Counted from the stretch's first letter, positions 24,247 through 33,901 are shown. The stretch is DNA of 64,000 nt from Clostridiales bacterium (GCA_017513085.1 JAFWDK010000019.1:1-64000); one strand, 5' to 3'. The notes: a model not told the origin generated them from the letters alone. Translations and numbers: made by a program.

Positions 24247-25560
24247 TTATACCACCAACTTCATTGTTTTTCTCTTTGTACCCGTTCTGGAAACAGACAG
24301 GATGATTCCTACGGCGATCATGAAAAAGAAATTCGCCGTACCACCAAAGCTGAAGAACGGGAGCGTAATACCTGTCGGAGGGATCGCTCCGATATCCACG
24401 CCTACATTCAGGAAGGCCTGAAGCGTGATCAGGCTGGTGTACCCGGCGGTCAGAACTCTCGTAAAGAGACTGTTTGCCTTCCACGACACGTAGAATCCTC
24501 CGATCATAAACAGCCAGAAAAGCACCAGTACGCTGACGCCTCCGACAAATCCCAATTCTTCACATATGATGGAATACACATAGTCGTTATGTGCTTCAGG
24601 AAGATACATATATTTCTGTCGGCTGTTTCCGAAACCGACACCGGTCATTCCGCCGGATCCGACGGCGATGATGGATTGGTTGCTCTGGTATTTTTCGTCC
24701 TCGTCCGCTTTCTCCTCGCCTTCCTCTTCTTCACTGTTCATGGAAGCAAAAATGTTCAGACGGGTGACAACGTGCGCGAAGTTATTCTGGATCTTTTCAC
24801 GCTTGGCGGTAGACAGTGTCATGTAGAATCCGCCAAGGCCGATGATGCCGATCGCAAGAAGGATCGCGCCACCCCGGATCCAGGAGCGTAGCGGGATCCC
24901 GCAGCAAAGGAAGCTGATAAAGGAGATCGCGCCGAGGATCAGGAAGCAGGACATGTGCGGTTGAGCCAGAACGATGCCCAGAACGACCAGAACGCAGATG
25001 CCCGGAAAAGTAATGTCCACGATTGCATCCACCGTCTTTTGCGAGAAACTCTTCTTAGCCGTAAACCAGCCCTTTTTCCGCAAACGCTGGATACCGGACC
25101 GATACCCGGCGATAAAAAACACGACTGCGATCTTGATCAGCTCTGAAGTCTGAAACGACGTTCCGCCGATAAAGATCCATCTTCTTGCGCCGTTTACGAC
25201 TTCACCCTTCCACATCGTCCATACCGCCACGCCAAGCGCAACTAAGAAAACCAGGATGGTGATCGGCCAGAAATCGAATTTTTTGATTGGAAGGAAAGCG
25301 ATAATGATCGCCATGACAAAACCGGCGAGCAGGAACTCGCCCTGACGGATAACATAGTACATGGAGTTACCCTGAGAGGTATACGCCTTCGGCATACTTG
25401 CCGAAAAAAGCATCAGAATACCGAATGCCATCATGATCATGACCAGGATAATGATGCCAAGATTCAAACGGAAAGGTGCATAAACGTCCAACGATTTGAT
25501 TTTACCATCGTCATTGAAATCCACATTCTCGGATATCAGATGTTTCATCTTTCTGGACAT
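24247..25560 (-). CDS. ftsW: FtsW, septal peptidoglycan glycosyltransferase
   Basis: A 437-residue SEDS protein with about ten membrane helices. GILMLFSASMPKAY and FQTSELIKIAVVFFIAGY belong to the polymerase core, VGSGGMTGVGFGNSRQKYMYLPEAHNDYV follows in two parts, and PTGITLPFFSFGGTANFFFM is the SEDS ending. It polymerises lipid II with the cluster's PBP. AGGAGGAG lies before the ATG at 25560, inside the murF 3' end. An acidic insertion (SEEEEGEEKADEDEK) sits in the large extracytoplasmic loop. mraY and murD, normally between murF and ftsW, are absent here. Confidence 0.93.
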   Translation of the reverse strand: MSRKMKHLISENVDFNDDGKIKSLDVYAPFRLNLGIIILVMIMMAFGILMLFSASMPKAYTSQGNSMYYVIRQGEFLLAGFVMAIIIAFLPIKKFDFWPITILVFLVALGVAVWTMWKGEVVNGARRWIFIGGTSFQTSELIKIAVVFFIAGYRSGIQRLRKKGWFTAKKSFSQKTVDAIVDITFPGICVLVVLGIVLAQPHMSCFLILGAISFISFLCCGIPLRSWIRGGAILLAIGIIGLGGFYMTLSTAKREKIQNNFAHVVTRLNIFASMNSEEEEGEEKADEDEKYQSNQSIIAVGSGGMTGVGFGNSRQKYMYLPEAHNDYVYSIICEELGFVGGVSVLVLFWLFMIGGFYVSWKANSLFTRVLTAGYTSLITLQAFLNVGVDIGAIPPTGITLPFFSFGGTANFFFMIAVGIILSVSRTGTKRKTMKLVV

Positions 25561-25561
25561 G

Positions 25562-27007
25562 TCAGCACTCCTCCTCCTTGAATATTGAAGCATACTCTTC
25601 CAAAATTGTATACATCTCAAAGGAGTGGGAGGCCTTCAGCAGGACAAAATCTCCCGGTTGCACAGTATTTCGCATCTTTTCGACGATTTCTTTCTTATCC
25701 CGGCACAGTACGACAGGAAGATCACGATCGATAGATTCTACACCTTTTCGGACATCTTCCTTATAATCTCCGATGACAAAAAGGCCGTTGAGGTGTTCCC
25801 GGGCCGCATGCGCGCCGATCTCAAAGTGTTTCTCTGACGAAACGTCGCCCAGTTCCAGCATGTCACCCACGCAAGCCCAGGCTTTTCCGGTTTCTGCCAG
25901 ACGGCGGATCGAACTCATCGCCGACATCATGGACTCCGGACCGGCATTATAGGAATCATCCATAAAAAAGACGCCATGTTCTTCGACAAGTCTTTCACGA
26001 TGTCCGATCTGTGCAAAAGAACAGATCCCTTCAGCGAGCTTTTCAGCAGGAAGCTTCAGATAGAGCCCGCAAAGAAGACCGGCCAGAGCATTTCCGACAT
26101 GGTGTTTGCCAATGACCGACAACGACAGCGGGATCTCTTCGATCTCACCAAATCCGGCCTTGGCCAGAAAGCAGATCTTTCCATTTTCAAAAGCAATGTT
26201 CTCTGCGGCAGCAGTGCCGGATGCATTCTCCGGGAAAGCGGACGATTCGATCGCCGTATATGCGATCTTTACATCTTTACGGATCTTCCCTTCTTTTCCT
26301 GCTTTTGCCAGCATCTCATCAGCAGCCGGAATGATCAGCAGACCTTCGTCCTTCAAGCCTTCCAGTATCTCCAGCTTCGCATTCAGGATCTCCTCACGCG
26401 AGCCAAGCCGTTCGATGTGCGCCACACCGATATTGGTGATCACGGCAATATCCGGATGTGCAATATGTGTCAGCTCGGAGATCTCTCCGCGAAGACGCAT
26501 GCCCATTTCCAAAACCAGGATCTCCGTATCTTCCGAAGCCGCCAGAATGGTCTGGGACAGGCCTATCTCATTATTATTGTTATTCTTCGTGGCGTAGACC
26601 TTTCTGCAGGAAGAGAGCGCACTTGCGATCATTTGTCTGGTGGAAGTCTTTCCCACACTTCCTGTAACAGCCACTACCAGGAAGTTCTGGCGCATGCGGT
26701 AATAGGCCGCGATCTTCTCCAACGCAGTTTTTGTATCCTCCACCAGGACAGCCGGCACACCTTCCGGCGCACATTCTTCCTTTTGCAGGACAAGAGCCGC
26801 ACATCCACTTTTTCTCGCTTCTTCCGCATAGTCATGACCGTCGAACCGTTCCCCGATCAGAGCCAGAAAAAGGCTACCTTCTTTTATCGTTCTAGTATCT
26901 GTCGATACATCGGAAATCGCGATCGTTTCCGCATCCACGCCTTTCGGAAGACGAATCAGTCTTCCACCGGTCGCCTCCACGATTTCCTTTAATGTGAATC
27001 TTGCCAT
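25562..27007 (-). CDS. murF: MurF, UDP-MurNAc-pentapeptide ligase
   Basis: MurF adds D-Ala-D-Ala to the UDP-MurNAc-tripeptide. The 481-residue Mur ligase has its ATP loop in VTGSVGKTSTRQMI, KNNNNNEIGLSQTIL, FMDDSYNAGPESMMSAM and the C-terminal ligase domain. It shares one base with murE (TAATG), a strong sign of coupled translation. Length is typical. Confidence 0.95.
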   Translation of the reverse strand: MARFTLKEIVEATGGRLIRLPKGVDAETIAISDVSTDTRTIKEGSLFLALIGERFDGHDYAEEARKSGCAALVLQKEECAPEGVPAVLVEDTKTALEKIAAYYRMRQNFLVVAVTGSVGKTSTRQMIASALSSCRKVYATKNNNNNEIGLSQTILAASEDTEILVLEMGMRLRGEISELTHIAHPDIAVITNIGVAHIERLGSREEILNAKLEILEGLKDEGLLIIPAADEMLAKAGKEGKIRKDVKIAYTAIESSAFPENASGTAAAENIAFENGKICFLAKAGFGEIEEIPLSLSVIGKHHVGNALAGLLCGLYLKLPAEKLAEGICSFAQIGHRERLVEEHGVFFMDDSYNAGPESMMSAMSSIRRLAETGKAWACVGDMLELGDVSSEKHFEIGAHAAREHLNGLFVIGDYKEDVRKGVESIDRDLPVVLCRDKKEIVEKMRNTVQPGDFVLLKASHSFEMYTILEEYASIFKEEEC

Positions 27008-28536
27008 TAACGTTCTGCCTTTCTTGCTTTCGCCAGTGCCCGGATCGCCTTATGGGCTTCATCTGCATCGACGAATTCAAATATCTGATGATTAATATCC
27101 ATAGTGCGCTCGTGACCCTTACCGGCAATGACCACAAAGTCATCCGGAGCAGCCATCTCCAGTGCTTTTGCAATGGCTTGATGACGGTCTTGGATCACTT
27201 CGTAGCGGGCATTTTCGACTTTCTCGATTCCTTCTTTGATCAGAACGAAAATGCTCTCGAAGCTTTCACTTCTGGAGTTATCTGTCGTTACGATAGAATA
27301 ATCGCTGTACCTGGCGGACATTTCGCCCATTCCGGAGCGCCGGTACTGAGACCGGTCACCACCGCAGCCGAACACGGTTATGATCTTGCCTTTGCAGAAC
27401 GGACGGAGCGAGGAAAGCAGCACGCGCAGGCTGTCTCCGTTATGCGCATAATCCACATATACATGAAGGCCCAGTTCGTTTCTGATCTTTTCCATACGTC
27501 CCGGAACATAGACCTTTCCGACACCCGTTTGGATCCCTTCCTCGGAGATACCGCAAAGATAGGACGTGGAAGCAGCGCAGAGCGCATTGTCCACATTGAA
27601 TTCGCAAAGGAGCGGCACATAAAGCTTTGTTCGATAGGTCGGCGTAACAAACGTGAACTGCATGCCCGGAACACCATCCACTTCGACCGACTCAATGTCT
27701 TTCGCCATAAAATCGGCATCCTGCGAGATCGAGTAGGTATAGACCTTTCCGCAGACTTTGGCATGTTCGAGCACTTCTTCCAACCTTCTGGTGTTCTTGT
27801 TGATCAGCGCCATTTCACAGTCCTCGAAGAGCTGCATCTTGCACCGGAAATACTCTTCCTCATCTTCATGCTCACCGGTCATGATGTGATCCAAAAAGAA
27901 GTTGGTAAACACACCAACCTTAAACTTTACGCCCTGCGTACGGTGATATTTCAGTCCCAACGAAGAAACCTCCATCACGCAGCTATGGACATCCTTATTC
28001 TTCATCTGCGCCAAAAGCTCTTGAAACTCCCATGCTTCCGGCGTGGTGTGTTCGGACCAGCAAGCTTCATCCGGTCCGATCTTGTTTTCTACGGAACCGA
28101 TCAGGCCGCAATGACGTCCTTCCGCTTCAAATATAGTATGGATCAGATAGGTGGACGTGGTCTTACCCTTTGTGCCCGTGATACCGATCATCTCCAGGTC
28201 CTTGGCCGGATGGCCGAAATAGGTTCCGGAAAGATCGGCATACGCCGCGCGGGAATCCGGTACACTGACCACACAAACGCCCTTTTCTTCGGAAAGTTTC
28301 TTCAAAAGCTCTTCTGACGCTACTTTTTGTCCGTCTTCCGTGATGATCAGTCTGGCTCCCTGATCTACCGCGTTTTCAATATATTTATGTCCGTCTGCCT
28401 TTGATCCGGAGATGCAAAGGAATGCCGAGCCCGGCTTAACACTTCTGGAATTCAGATAGATCCGGTCCACCTCCACAGACAGGTCCCCAAATAATGGTGT
28501 ATAGGTCGATTCGGATAACAGATCGATCGCTTTCAC
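27007..28536 (-). CDS. murE: MurE, UDP-MurNAc-tripeptide ligase
   Basis: MurE adds the third stem residue. The 509-residue enzyme has GITGTKGKTTSTYLIHTIF, the UDP-MurNAc region HTTPEAWEF, VDYAHNGDSLRVLL, and the substrate motif TDNSRSE. DNPR-like motifs with Arg mark meso-diaminopimelate-adding enzymes, so DNSR suggests a meso-DAP wall, with the caution that Pro is Ser here. It begins 16 bp after the PBP gene. Confidence 0.95.
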   Translation of the reverse strand: MKAIDLLSESTYTPLFGDLSVEVDRIYLNSRSVKPGSAFLCISGSKADGHKYIENAVDQGARLIITEDGQKVASEELLKKLSEEKGVCVVSVPDSRAAYADLSGTYFGHPAKDLEMIGITGTKGKTTSTYLIHTIFEAEGRHCGLIGSVENKIGPDEACWSEHTTPEAWEFQELLAQMKNKDVHSCVMEVSSLGLKYHRTQGVKFKVGVFTNFFLDHIMTGEHEDEEEYFRCKMQLFEDCEMALINKNTRRLEEVLEHAKVCGKVYTYSISQDADFMAKDIESVEVDGVPGMQFTFVTPTYRTKLYVPLLCEFNVDNALCAASTSYLCGISEEGIQTGVGKVYVPGRMEKIRNELGLHVYVDYAHNGDSLRVLLSSLRPFCKGKIITVFGCGGDRSQYRRSGMGEMSARYSDYSIVTTDNSRSESFESIFVLIKEGIEKVENARYEVIQDRHQAIAKALEMAAPDDFVVIAGKGHERTMDINHQIFEFVDADEAHKAIRALAKARKAER

Positions 28537-28552
28537 AATACACTCCCCCTTC

Positions 28553-31501
28553 TTATTGCAGCTTCAAGTATACCACTGTTCCGTACAGCACCCGTTTCGG
28601 CGCAGGCGCCGTTGTTTCACTTGAATCGCTCCCGCTTTCACCGTTACCGGAATCCGATGTATCTTCGCCATCTTCACCGGTAGCATTGGTTTCAGAAGAT
28701 GACTCCGGATCATCCTGCGAGGATTCGGTTTCGTTGGTCTCCGCAGTAGAACCCTCCTCTGAGGATCCTCCTTCTACAGTCTCTTCCGTCTCATTGGTTT
28801 CCGAAGATCCTTCCTCGCCTTCTCCATCCGGATTCGGTGTCGGAGTCGGTGTGATACGGTCATTGCCGATCGTTGTCAGCGGAGTCTGCGAAACCACAGT
28901 GCCCTTTATATTGCCTTCCACCATGATATTCAAGCCGTACTGTTTGGCCATTCTCTGTGCTTCCACGATATTCATGCCTTCAAAGTCCGGAATCACTGTA
29001 GTGGTCATTTCGGCTTCGGATACTTCACCCGGATACAGGATGATCTGGGCATTTCTGCAAAGGGTTCCGCTCTTCGTATCACCATAGTACATGGTACCCA
29101 CGATGGTATCTGCGGTCATAGTGCCAAAACCATCCACCGCGTCAAATCCTTTCTCCATCAACTCGCTTCTTGCTTCAGAGAATGTCTTTCCGACAACATC
29201 CGGGATCGTGTATTCAATCAGCATATCCTTATATTCCGAATCAGAGAGTCTTCTCTGAATGCCCATGTATTCAAGAGTTCCTTCAACGATACGGGCGGCT
29301 ACTTTTGCCGGAGCAGAAGAACCGAGATCTTTATCTTCCGGCTTGTTGATGATCAGAAGCACGGCGATCTTCGGATTATATGCCGGCGCATGACAAACAA
29401 ATGAGATAACGTGCATGTCTTTGTCTTCGCCGACTTCAATAGTAGAAGTACTCGTTTTTCCTGCAACATAGTAACCGGGAATATAACCCTGTGCACCTGT
29501 ACCTGAGCTAACTACTGACTCCAGCAAAGAACGGACACGTTTGGTCGTATCTTCTGAAAATACAGTACGGATCTTCTCTGTCGTATATTCGCGAACGATA
29601 TTTCCATCCCGGTCGATCAGTCTCGCCGCAATATGCGGACGAAGCAGGGACCCGCCGTTAACCAGCGCCGAGTATGCAGTGATCAGCTGCAACGGGGTAA
29701 CTGTGGAAGACTCACCGAAAGAAAGAGACGCCAGGTCGACTTCTGTCGGATGGGCGTGGAAGATACCCTTTCCTTCCGCAGGAAGATCCACACCGGTCAC
29801 ATCGTAAAAACCGAGGTTTCGGATATAGTCATAATACTTATCGATTTCAGGCTTGATACGCTGAGCCAGCTGAACGAAGATCGGGTTGCAGGAGCGCTCG
29901 AAAGCTTGTCGGAGCGTCTCATCACCATGGTTTCCTTCTTCTGTCTTTTCACGCCAGCAGGAAATCGTATCGACCGAGGAGATCTTGATCGGAGCATCGC
30001 TAAAGACCTCATCTTCGTATGTCACGCCCTCCTCCAGAGCCATCGCCGTCGTCAGTGCTTTCATCGTCGAACCCGGCTCGTAAGTATCGGAAATACAGCG
30101 GTTTCTCCATGCATTTCTCATGAGATATTCCACTCTGTCTTCTGAAGCCATGGAATTCCATTTTTCCTCGCTGATTCCGTAAGGCTTGCTTCTGGCCGTG
30201 TTCAGGTTAAAGTCCGGCATGGAGACCATGGCCTTGATCTCTCCGGTAAAAGGATCCATGACGATACAGGTAACGCCTTCCTTCGGTTTATACTCGTCAT
30301 AAGCATCACGGCAGGCCTCTTCCGCTATACGCTGGATGTTCATATCCATGGTCAGCTGGACATTATATCCGTCAACCGCCTCGATCGTCGTCGGCGCCGA
30401 ATACGGAAGCACGCTTCGGTTATAGTTGTCCACTTCCGCATAGGTATATCCCTTGGTACCGGTCAGATCCGAGTTAAAATATGCCTCTATGCCGATCTGT
30501 CCGATCAGGGAATTATCGCTCTGGTCCGCAAATCCGATGATCTGGGCAGCCAGATTATCATAAGTATAATAACGCTTTGGCACAGTATCGATCTTGACAC
30601 CGCCGATTCCTTTTTCACTGATATAAGCCGAGAGCGCTTTCATCTGCTCCAGATTCACATTCTTAATGATCTGGATATAAGGCGCCTCGGTATCCTTCAG
30701 CCACTCGATCATTTTGTCGTAATCGGCCCCGACGTATTCGGCAAAAGCAGCCGCGATCTCTTCGTTCGTCTGACCGTTCTTTTTATCCTGGGATTTCAAG
30801 ACATCCGAGGGCGTCATGCCGATCGTATACTCATAAGTAGTACTGGCAAGGATATTTCCGTTACTGTCGAGAATATCACCTCTGGTCGGCACATCTTCGA
30901 TACGTTTCCAGTGCATATCAGAAGCCTGCTTGGAAAAAACTTCGTAGTCCTTGACCTGGATCTCGTACTGCTTATAGATAAGATAGCCCATGAAGCCGCT
31001 CAAAAGCAGGCAGACGGAAGCAAGTACAATTCTTCCGCCGATACGGAAACCGCGCTGTTCTTCGTACTGGACGTTTTTCTTTTCGTCCTTGGCCGCTTCT
31101 TTCTCGGAAGCCGCACTTTCCAAAGACGGATCGTTTTTGCTCTTGGATTCCTTTTCAGAAAGCTTCGCATCTCGCTTTTGCTCCTGTGCAGCAAGTCTCT
31201 TCTCTTCTCGTCTTGCTTTCTTGGCTAAAGCTTTCTTCTCTTTTTCAGAAATGTCCTTTTCCGGCGTCTTTCTCTCTTTTTCCGGTTGTTCTTTCAGAAA
31301 GGAATTCTTTCTGTCCGGTCTTTTCTGATTGTTGAAAGAGGAACTTTTCTCAGGATTCGTCGGTTTAACAAGAGACGCTCTCTTTCGAGACGCCTCCTTA
31401 CGGAACGCCATATTCGGATCAGAAGTGTTCCTTCTCGGTATTTTCTTTCTAGGATCCCTGGGATCAGGGCTTCCCGATCTTGGCCTTTTATTCTGCGCCA
31501 T
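28553..31501 (-). CDS. Class B PBP with PASTA domains (FtsI/SpoVD-like)
   Basis: A 982-residue septal transpeptidase. About 155 basic, coiled cytosolic residues precede one membrane helix (IVLASVCLLLSGFMGYLIY). The PBP dimerisation region follows, then the transpeptidase with STMK (active Ser), SCN and KTST (KTG equivalent). Two PASTA repeats follow (IPDVVGKTFSEARSEL and IPDFEGMNIVEAQRMAK). The C-terminus is a Ser/Thr/Glu-rich tail of about 90 residues ending APKRVLYGTVVYLKLQ. Both long tails are unusual; typical FtsI/SpoVD is 600-740 residues. AGGAGTG lies before the ATG. It should pair with FtsW. Confidence 0.93.
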   Translation of the reverse strand: MAQNKRPRSGSPDPRDPRKKIPRRNTSDPNMAFRKEASRKRASLVKPTNPEKSSSFNNQKRPDRKNSFLKEQPEKERKTPEKDISEKEKKALAKKARREEKRLAAQEQKRDAKLSEKESKSKNDPSLESAASEKEAAKDEKKNVQYEEQRGFRIGGRIVLASVCLLLSGFMGYLIYKQYEIQVKDYEVFSKQASDMHWKRIEDVPTRGDILDSNGNILASTTYEYTIGMTPSDVLKSQDKKNGQTNEEIAAAFAEYVGADYDKMIEWLKDTEAPYIQIIKNVNLEQMKALSAYISEKGIGGVKIDTVPKRYYTYDNLAAQIIGFADQSDNSLIGQIGIEAYFNSDLTGTKGYTYAEVDNYNRSVLPYSAPTTIEAVDGYNVQLTMDMNIQRIAEEACRDAYDEYKPKEGVTCIVMDPFTGEIKAMVSMPDFNLNTARSKPYGISEEKWNSMASEDRVEYLMRNAWRNRCISDTYEPGSTMKALTTAMALEEGVTYEDEVFSDAPIKISSVDTISCWREKTEEGNHGDETLRQAFERSCNPIFVQLAQRIKPEIDKYYDYIRNLGFYDVTGVDLPAEGKGIFHAHPTEVDLASLSFGESSTVTPLQLITAYSALVNGGSLLRPHIAARLIDRDGNIVREYTTEKIRTVFSEDTTKRVRSLLESVVSSGTGAQGYIPGYYVAGKTSTSTIEVGEDKDMHVISFVCHAPAYNPKIAVLLIINKPEDKDLGSSAPAKVAARIVEGTLEYMGIQRRLSDSEYKDMLIEYTIPDVVGKTFSEARSELMEKGFDAVDGFGTMTADTIVGTMYYGDTKSGTLCRNAQIILYPGEVSEAEMTTTVIPDFEGMNIVEAQRMAKQYGLNIMVEGNIKGTVVSQTPLTTIGNDRITPTPTPNPDGEGEEGSSETNETEETVEGGSSEEGSTAETNETESSQDDPESSSETNATGEDGEDTSDSGNGESGSDSSETTAPAPKRVLYGTVVYLKLQ

Positions 31502-31533
31502 GCTGTCAAAGCACTCCTATACGTAAAGTATGC

Positions 31534-32181
31534 TTATGCATCTTTCTCTGCGAAATAGTTAGCCAGATCCTTAGTTGCTTCTTCCAGCATCTCATCGGTC
31601 ACACCGTGAGAGTTATAAGAAAGGCTGGTCGCCATGCGATCACGGTTCGGCACGGATACATTCACGACCTGCTTAAAGCTCGGAATGACCATACCCAGAC
31701 GAAGGCCGGCCTGAACGCGGATATATTCCAGGTCCGCGCTATCAGCAAGGCTTTCTTTCAGCTGGCTTGTCTCCTGGTGCATCTTGTTGATCTGACGCTC
31801 CAGTTTGTTATTTGCAAAGTTCATGGATGCAATCTGCGACTCATTATACACCAACGCTCCCAAAACGGCAGTAACTGTCAAAATAGCGATTGCGATAAAG
31901 ATAAAATCGCGAAGACGCTTAGCTGATTCCATGAAGTTTTTCTGACGATAGTAGTGGTAAACCTCATCTACCTTCTTCTTATTTTCCTTCTGGATCTTTT
32001 TTCTTCTCTCTTCATCAACTTTACCCGGACGAAAGGATACGCCGTCAAGCTGGCTCATGTAACGTTCCAAAGCCATATCATCAAAAGCGTTTCTGTTCAA
32101 ACCGATAGAATACTCGGTTCCGGTACGCTCCAATTCAGATTCGATCTTATTTGCTTTTCTTGTTCTTACTGCCAACGCCAT
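31534..32181 (-). CDS. ftsL: FtsL-like division protein
   Basis: A 215-residue bitopic protein in the ftsL slot between rsmH and the PBP. About 115 charged cytosolic residues precede one membrane helix (FIFIAIAILTVTAVLGALVY) and a coiled coil (NNKLERQINKMHQETSQLKE), followed by the FtsL/DivIC-type ADLEYIRVQAGLRLGM. The cytosolic part is longer than in classical FtsL (about 30). It overlaps the rsmH end by 16 bp with AAAGGAATG as SD. Confidence 0.8.
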   Translation of the reverse strand: MALAVRTRKANKIESELERTGTEYSIGLNRNAFDDMALERYMSQLDGVSFRPGKVDEERRKKIQKENKKKVDEVYHYYRQKNFMESAKRLRDFIFIAIAILTVTAVLGALVYNESQIASMNFANNKLERQINKMHQETSQLKESLADSADLEYIRVQAGLRLGMVIPSFKQVVNVSVPNRDRMATSLSYNSHGVTDEMLEEATKDLANYFAEKDA

Positions 32182-33143
32182 TCTTCTTCATTCCTTTCAA
32201 ACACTCGTAATTTTGCGCAACCTGAGCGTTTATTCTCCAGGGCCTCTTTCTTCGAAGCCACGATCGGTTTTGTATTGACCGCTCTCCCCATCGGGATCTT
32301 GCCGCATACACAGACCGGGAATTCTCTCGGGCATGTGCACGGACTCTCCAGTTTTCGGAAAGCCTCTTTCACCAGCCGGTCTTCCAGCGAGTGAAAAGAG
32401 ATCACGGCGAACCTTCCGTTCGGCTTCAATAATGACGGAACCACCTCCAAGAGTTTCGAAACCGAAGAAAGCTCATTGTTCACTTCGATCCGAATGGCCT
32501 GGAAGCATCTCCTTGCGGGATGCTGATCCTCTTTTCGGGCTTTGAGCGGCATCGCTTTTCTGATGATCTCAGCAAGTGCCGTCGTAGATCGGATCGGCTC
32601 ATTCTTTCTTGCTTCCACAATGGCCGAAGCGATCCTTCCTGCAAATCTCTCTTCACCATATTCACGGAAGATCCTGGCCAAATCCGTTTCCTTGTACTCA
32701 TTGACCACGGTCTCCGCCGACAGCGCCTGATCCGCATTCATTCTCATATCAAGAGGTCCCTCCTGCATATAAGAAAAACCACGGTCCGGTGTGTCGATCT
32801 GATGGGAAGATACCCCAAGATCTGCAAGAACTCCGTCTATCTTTTCAATGTTCAACTCATTAAGTACATCCCCGATCCTTGAAAAATCAGATCGTACCAG
32901 TGTCCATGTATCCTCCGCGCCCATCGCCTCTCGCTTTGCTTCGCAAGCTGCCAGGGCTTCCTCGTCCTTGTCCAGGGAGATCAGTTTTCCTTTTGCTCCC
33001 AGTCTTTCGACGATTCCCGAGCTATGTCCACCACCACCCGCGGTGCAGTCAACATAGATTCCATCCTCTTTGATGGCAAGTCCGTCCATACACTCCTGGA
33101 AAAGCACCGGCAAATGATGAAAATTACAATCCTGTGATCTCAT
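32166..33143 (-). CDS. rsmH: 16S rRNA m4C1402 methyltransferase RsmH (MraW)
   Basis: A 325-residue SAM methyltransferase that modifies C1402 in the decoding centre. HLPVLFQECMDGL, YVDCTAGGGGHSSGI (SAM loop), DLGVSSHQIDTPDRGFSY and FQAIRIEVNNEL are signature segments. I chose the ATG at 33143, which overlaps mraZ by 20 bp; a TTG at 33158 is an alternative. It is the second gene of the division cluster. Confidence 0.96.
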   Translation of the reverse strand: MRSQDCNFHHLPVLFQECMDGLAIKEDGIYVDCTAGGGGHSSGIVERLGAKGKLISLDKDEEALAACEAKREAMGAEDTWTLVRSDFSRIGDVLNELNIEKIDGVLADLGVSSHQIDTPDRGFSYMQEGPLDMRMNADQALSAETVVNEYKETDLARIFREYGEERFAGRIASAIVEARKNEPIRSTTALAEIIRKAMPLKARKEDQHPARRCFQAIRIEVNNELSSVSKLLEVVPSLLKPNGRFAVISFHSLEDRLVKEAFRKLESPCTCPREFPVCVCGKIPMGRAVNTKPIVASKKEALENKRSGCAKLRVFERNEEEWRWQ

Positions 33144-33558
33144 AGCCGTCCAAATCAATGCTCTCCTGCTCGATTGCTTCGTTCATCTCGTCATAGTACT
33201 TCTTCGTGCAGATCTCCAGTGCATCTTTTCCCATCTGGTAGATGCAGATCTCATCCGAAGGTACCGCTCCGATACGTCCCCAAAGCTCCGAGCTCACGGA
33301 AATACGTCCCTGCCCGTCCAATTCGCACTCGAGAGCCTCACCGATGAGCTGTCTTCTTGCATGACGGATCTTCGGATTGGTCATCGGGATCTTCGCGAAC
33401 TGTTCCACTATATCCTCGAAACGTGGCTTGCTGTAAACACTGAGATAGCCTTTGTCCTGGTTCAATGTAACAAACATGGGCGAGCCGATCTGATCCCGGA
33501 TCTTTGCCGGAATGAAGATTCTTCCTTTTGCGTCCATCTTGTTAATGAAGCGGGCCAT
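33124..33558 (-). CDS. mraZ: Transcriptional regulator MraZ
   Basis: A 144-residue protein with two SpoVT/AbrB-like folds: ARFINKMDAKGRIFIPAKIR and LDGQGRISVSSELWGRIG. MraZ binds GTGG-type repeats before its own operon and represses or tunes it. Just upstream are five GTGG boxes and a promoter, so autoregulation is likely. It is the first gene of the cluster that runs to ftsQ. Confidence 0.96.
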   Translation of the reverse strand: MARFINKMDAKGRIFIPAKIRDQIGSPMFVTLNQDKGYLSVYSKPRFEDIVEQFAKIPMTNPKIRHARRQLIGEALECELDGQGRISVSSELWGRIGAVPSDEICIYQMGKDALEICTKKYYDEMNEAIEQESIDLDGYEITGL

Positions 33559-33590
33559 TCTGTCTCCTTGTTCTTGGTTTTAGTGGAATT

Positions 33591-33642
33591 CTCACCACGA
33601 TTCTCCACCGTTTGTGAACTTTCCACCACTTTTCACCACTTT
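33591..33642 (-). promoter_or_regulatory. MraZ operator (GTGG repeats)
   Basis: On the minus strand GTGG occurs with about 10-bp phasing; the plus-strand CCAC copies begin at 33595, 33605, 33626 and 33636, with an extra copy at 33623. The position expected at about 33615 is missing. The array lies between the promoter -10 and the mraZ start, as in known mraZ operators. Confidence 0.75.
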
Positions 33643-33650
33643 CTGAAGAT

Positions 33651-33679
33651 ATTTTAGTAAAGTTGCGTTTACATTTCAA
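33651..33679 (-). promoter_or_regulatory. Promoter of division cluster (PmraZ)
   Basis: TTGAAA (33679-33674) and TAAAAT (33656-33651) on the minus strand are spaced by 17 bp. Transcription should start near 33644, right at the GTGG boxes, so bound MraZ would block it. Confidence 0.7.
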
Positions 33680-33801
33680 TAGTGTTTCGTAGAGAAATGC
33701 CGAAAAATACGCCTTTTTCGACAAAAAGGCGAACAAACGCTCGTTTTGTTCTTTTTGTGGGGGATCTTCCCATAAAAGCACGGCCAAATCATGTTTTAGA
33801 C

Positions 33802-33849
33802 AAAAAAAGCAGGCGAGCTTGTTACAAAGATTCCTTCGCAAGTCGCCTG
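33802..33849 (-). terminator. Rho-independent terminator upstream of mraZ
   Basis: On the minus strand CAGGCGACTTG pairs with CAAGCTCGCCTG across one bulged base, followed by CTTTTTTT. It insulates mraZ from transcription coming from rodA. It is the second terminator in this 449-bp gap. Confidence 0.8.
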
Positions 33850-33901
33850 GATTGAAGCACGGGATGCCGGATCGGACCAAAAGCCCGGATCGTCCTATCG
33901 A

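Noticed and set aside
27001..28317. 438-codon plus-strand frame opposite murE
   Set aside because: Antisense shadow of a confidently assigned gene, with no SD or domain.
33542..33880. 112-codon minus-strand frame ahead of mraZ
   Set aside because: It spans the terminator, the promoter and the GTGG operator, so the sequence is regulatory rather than coding.
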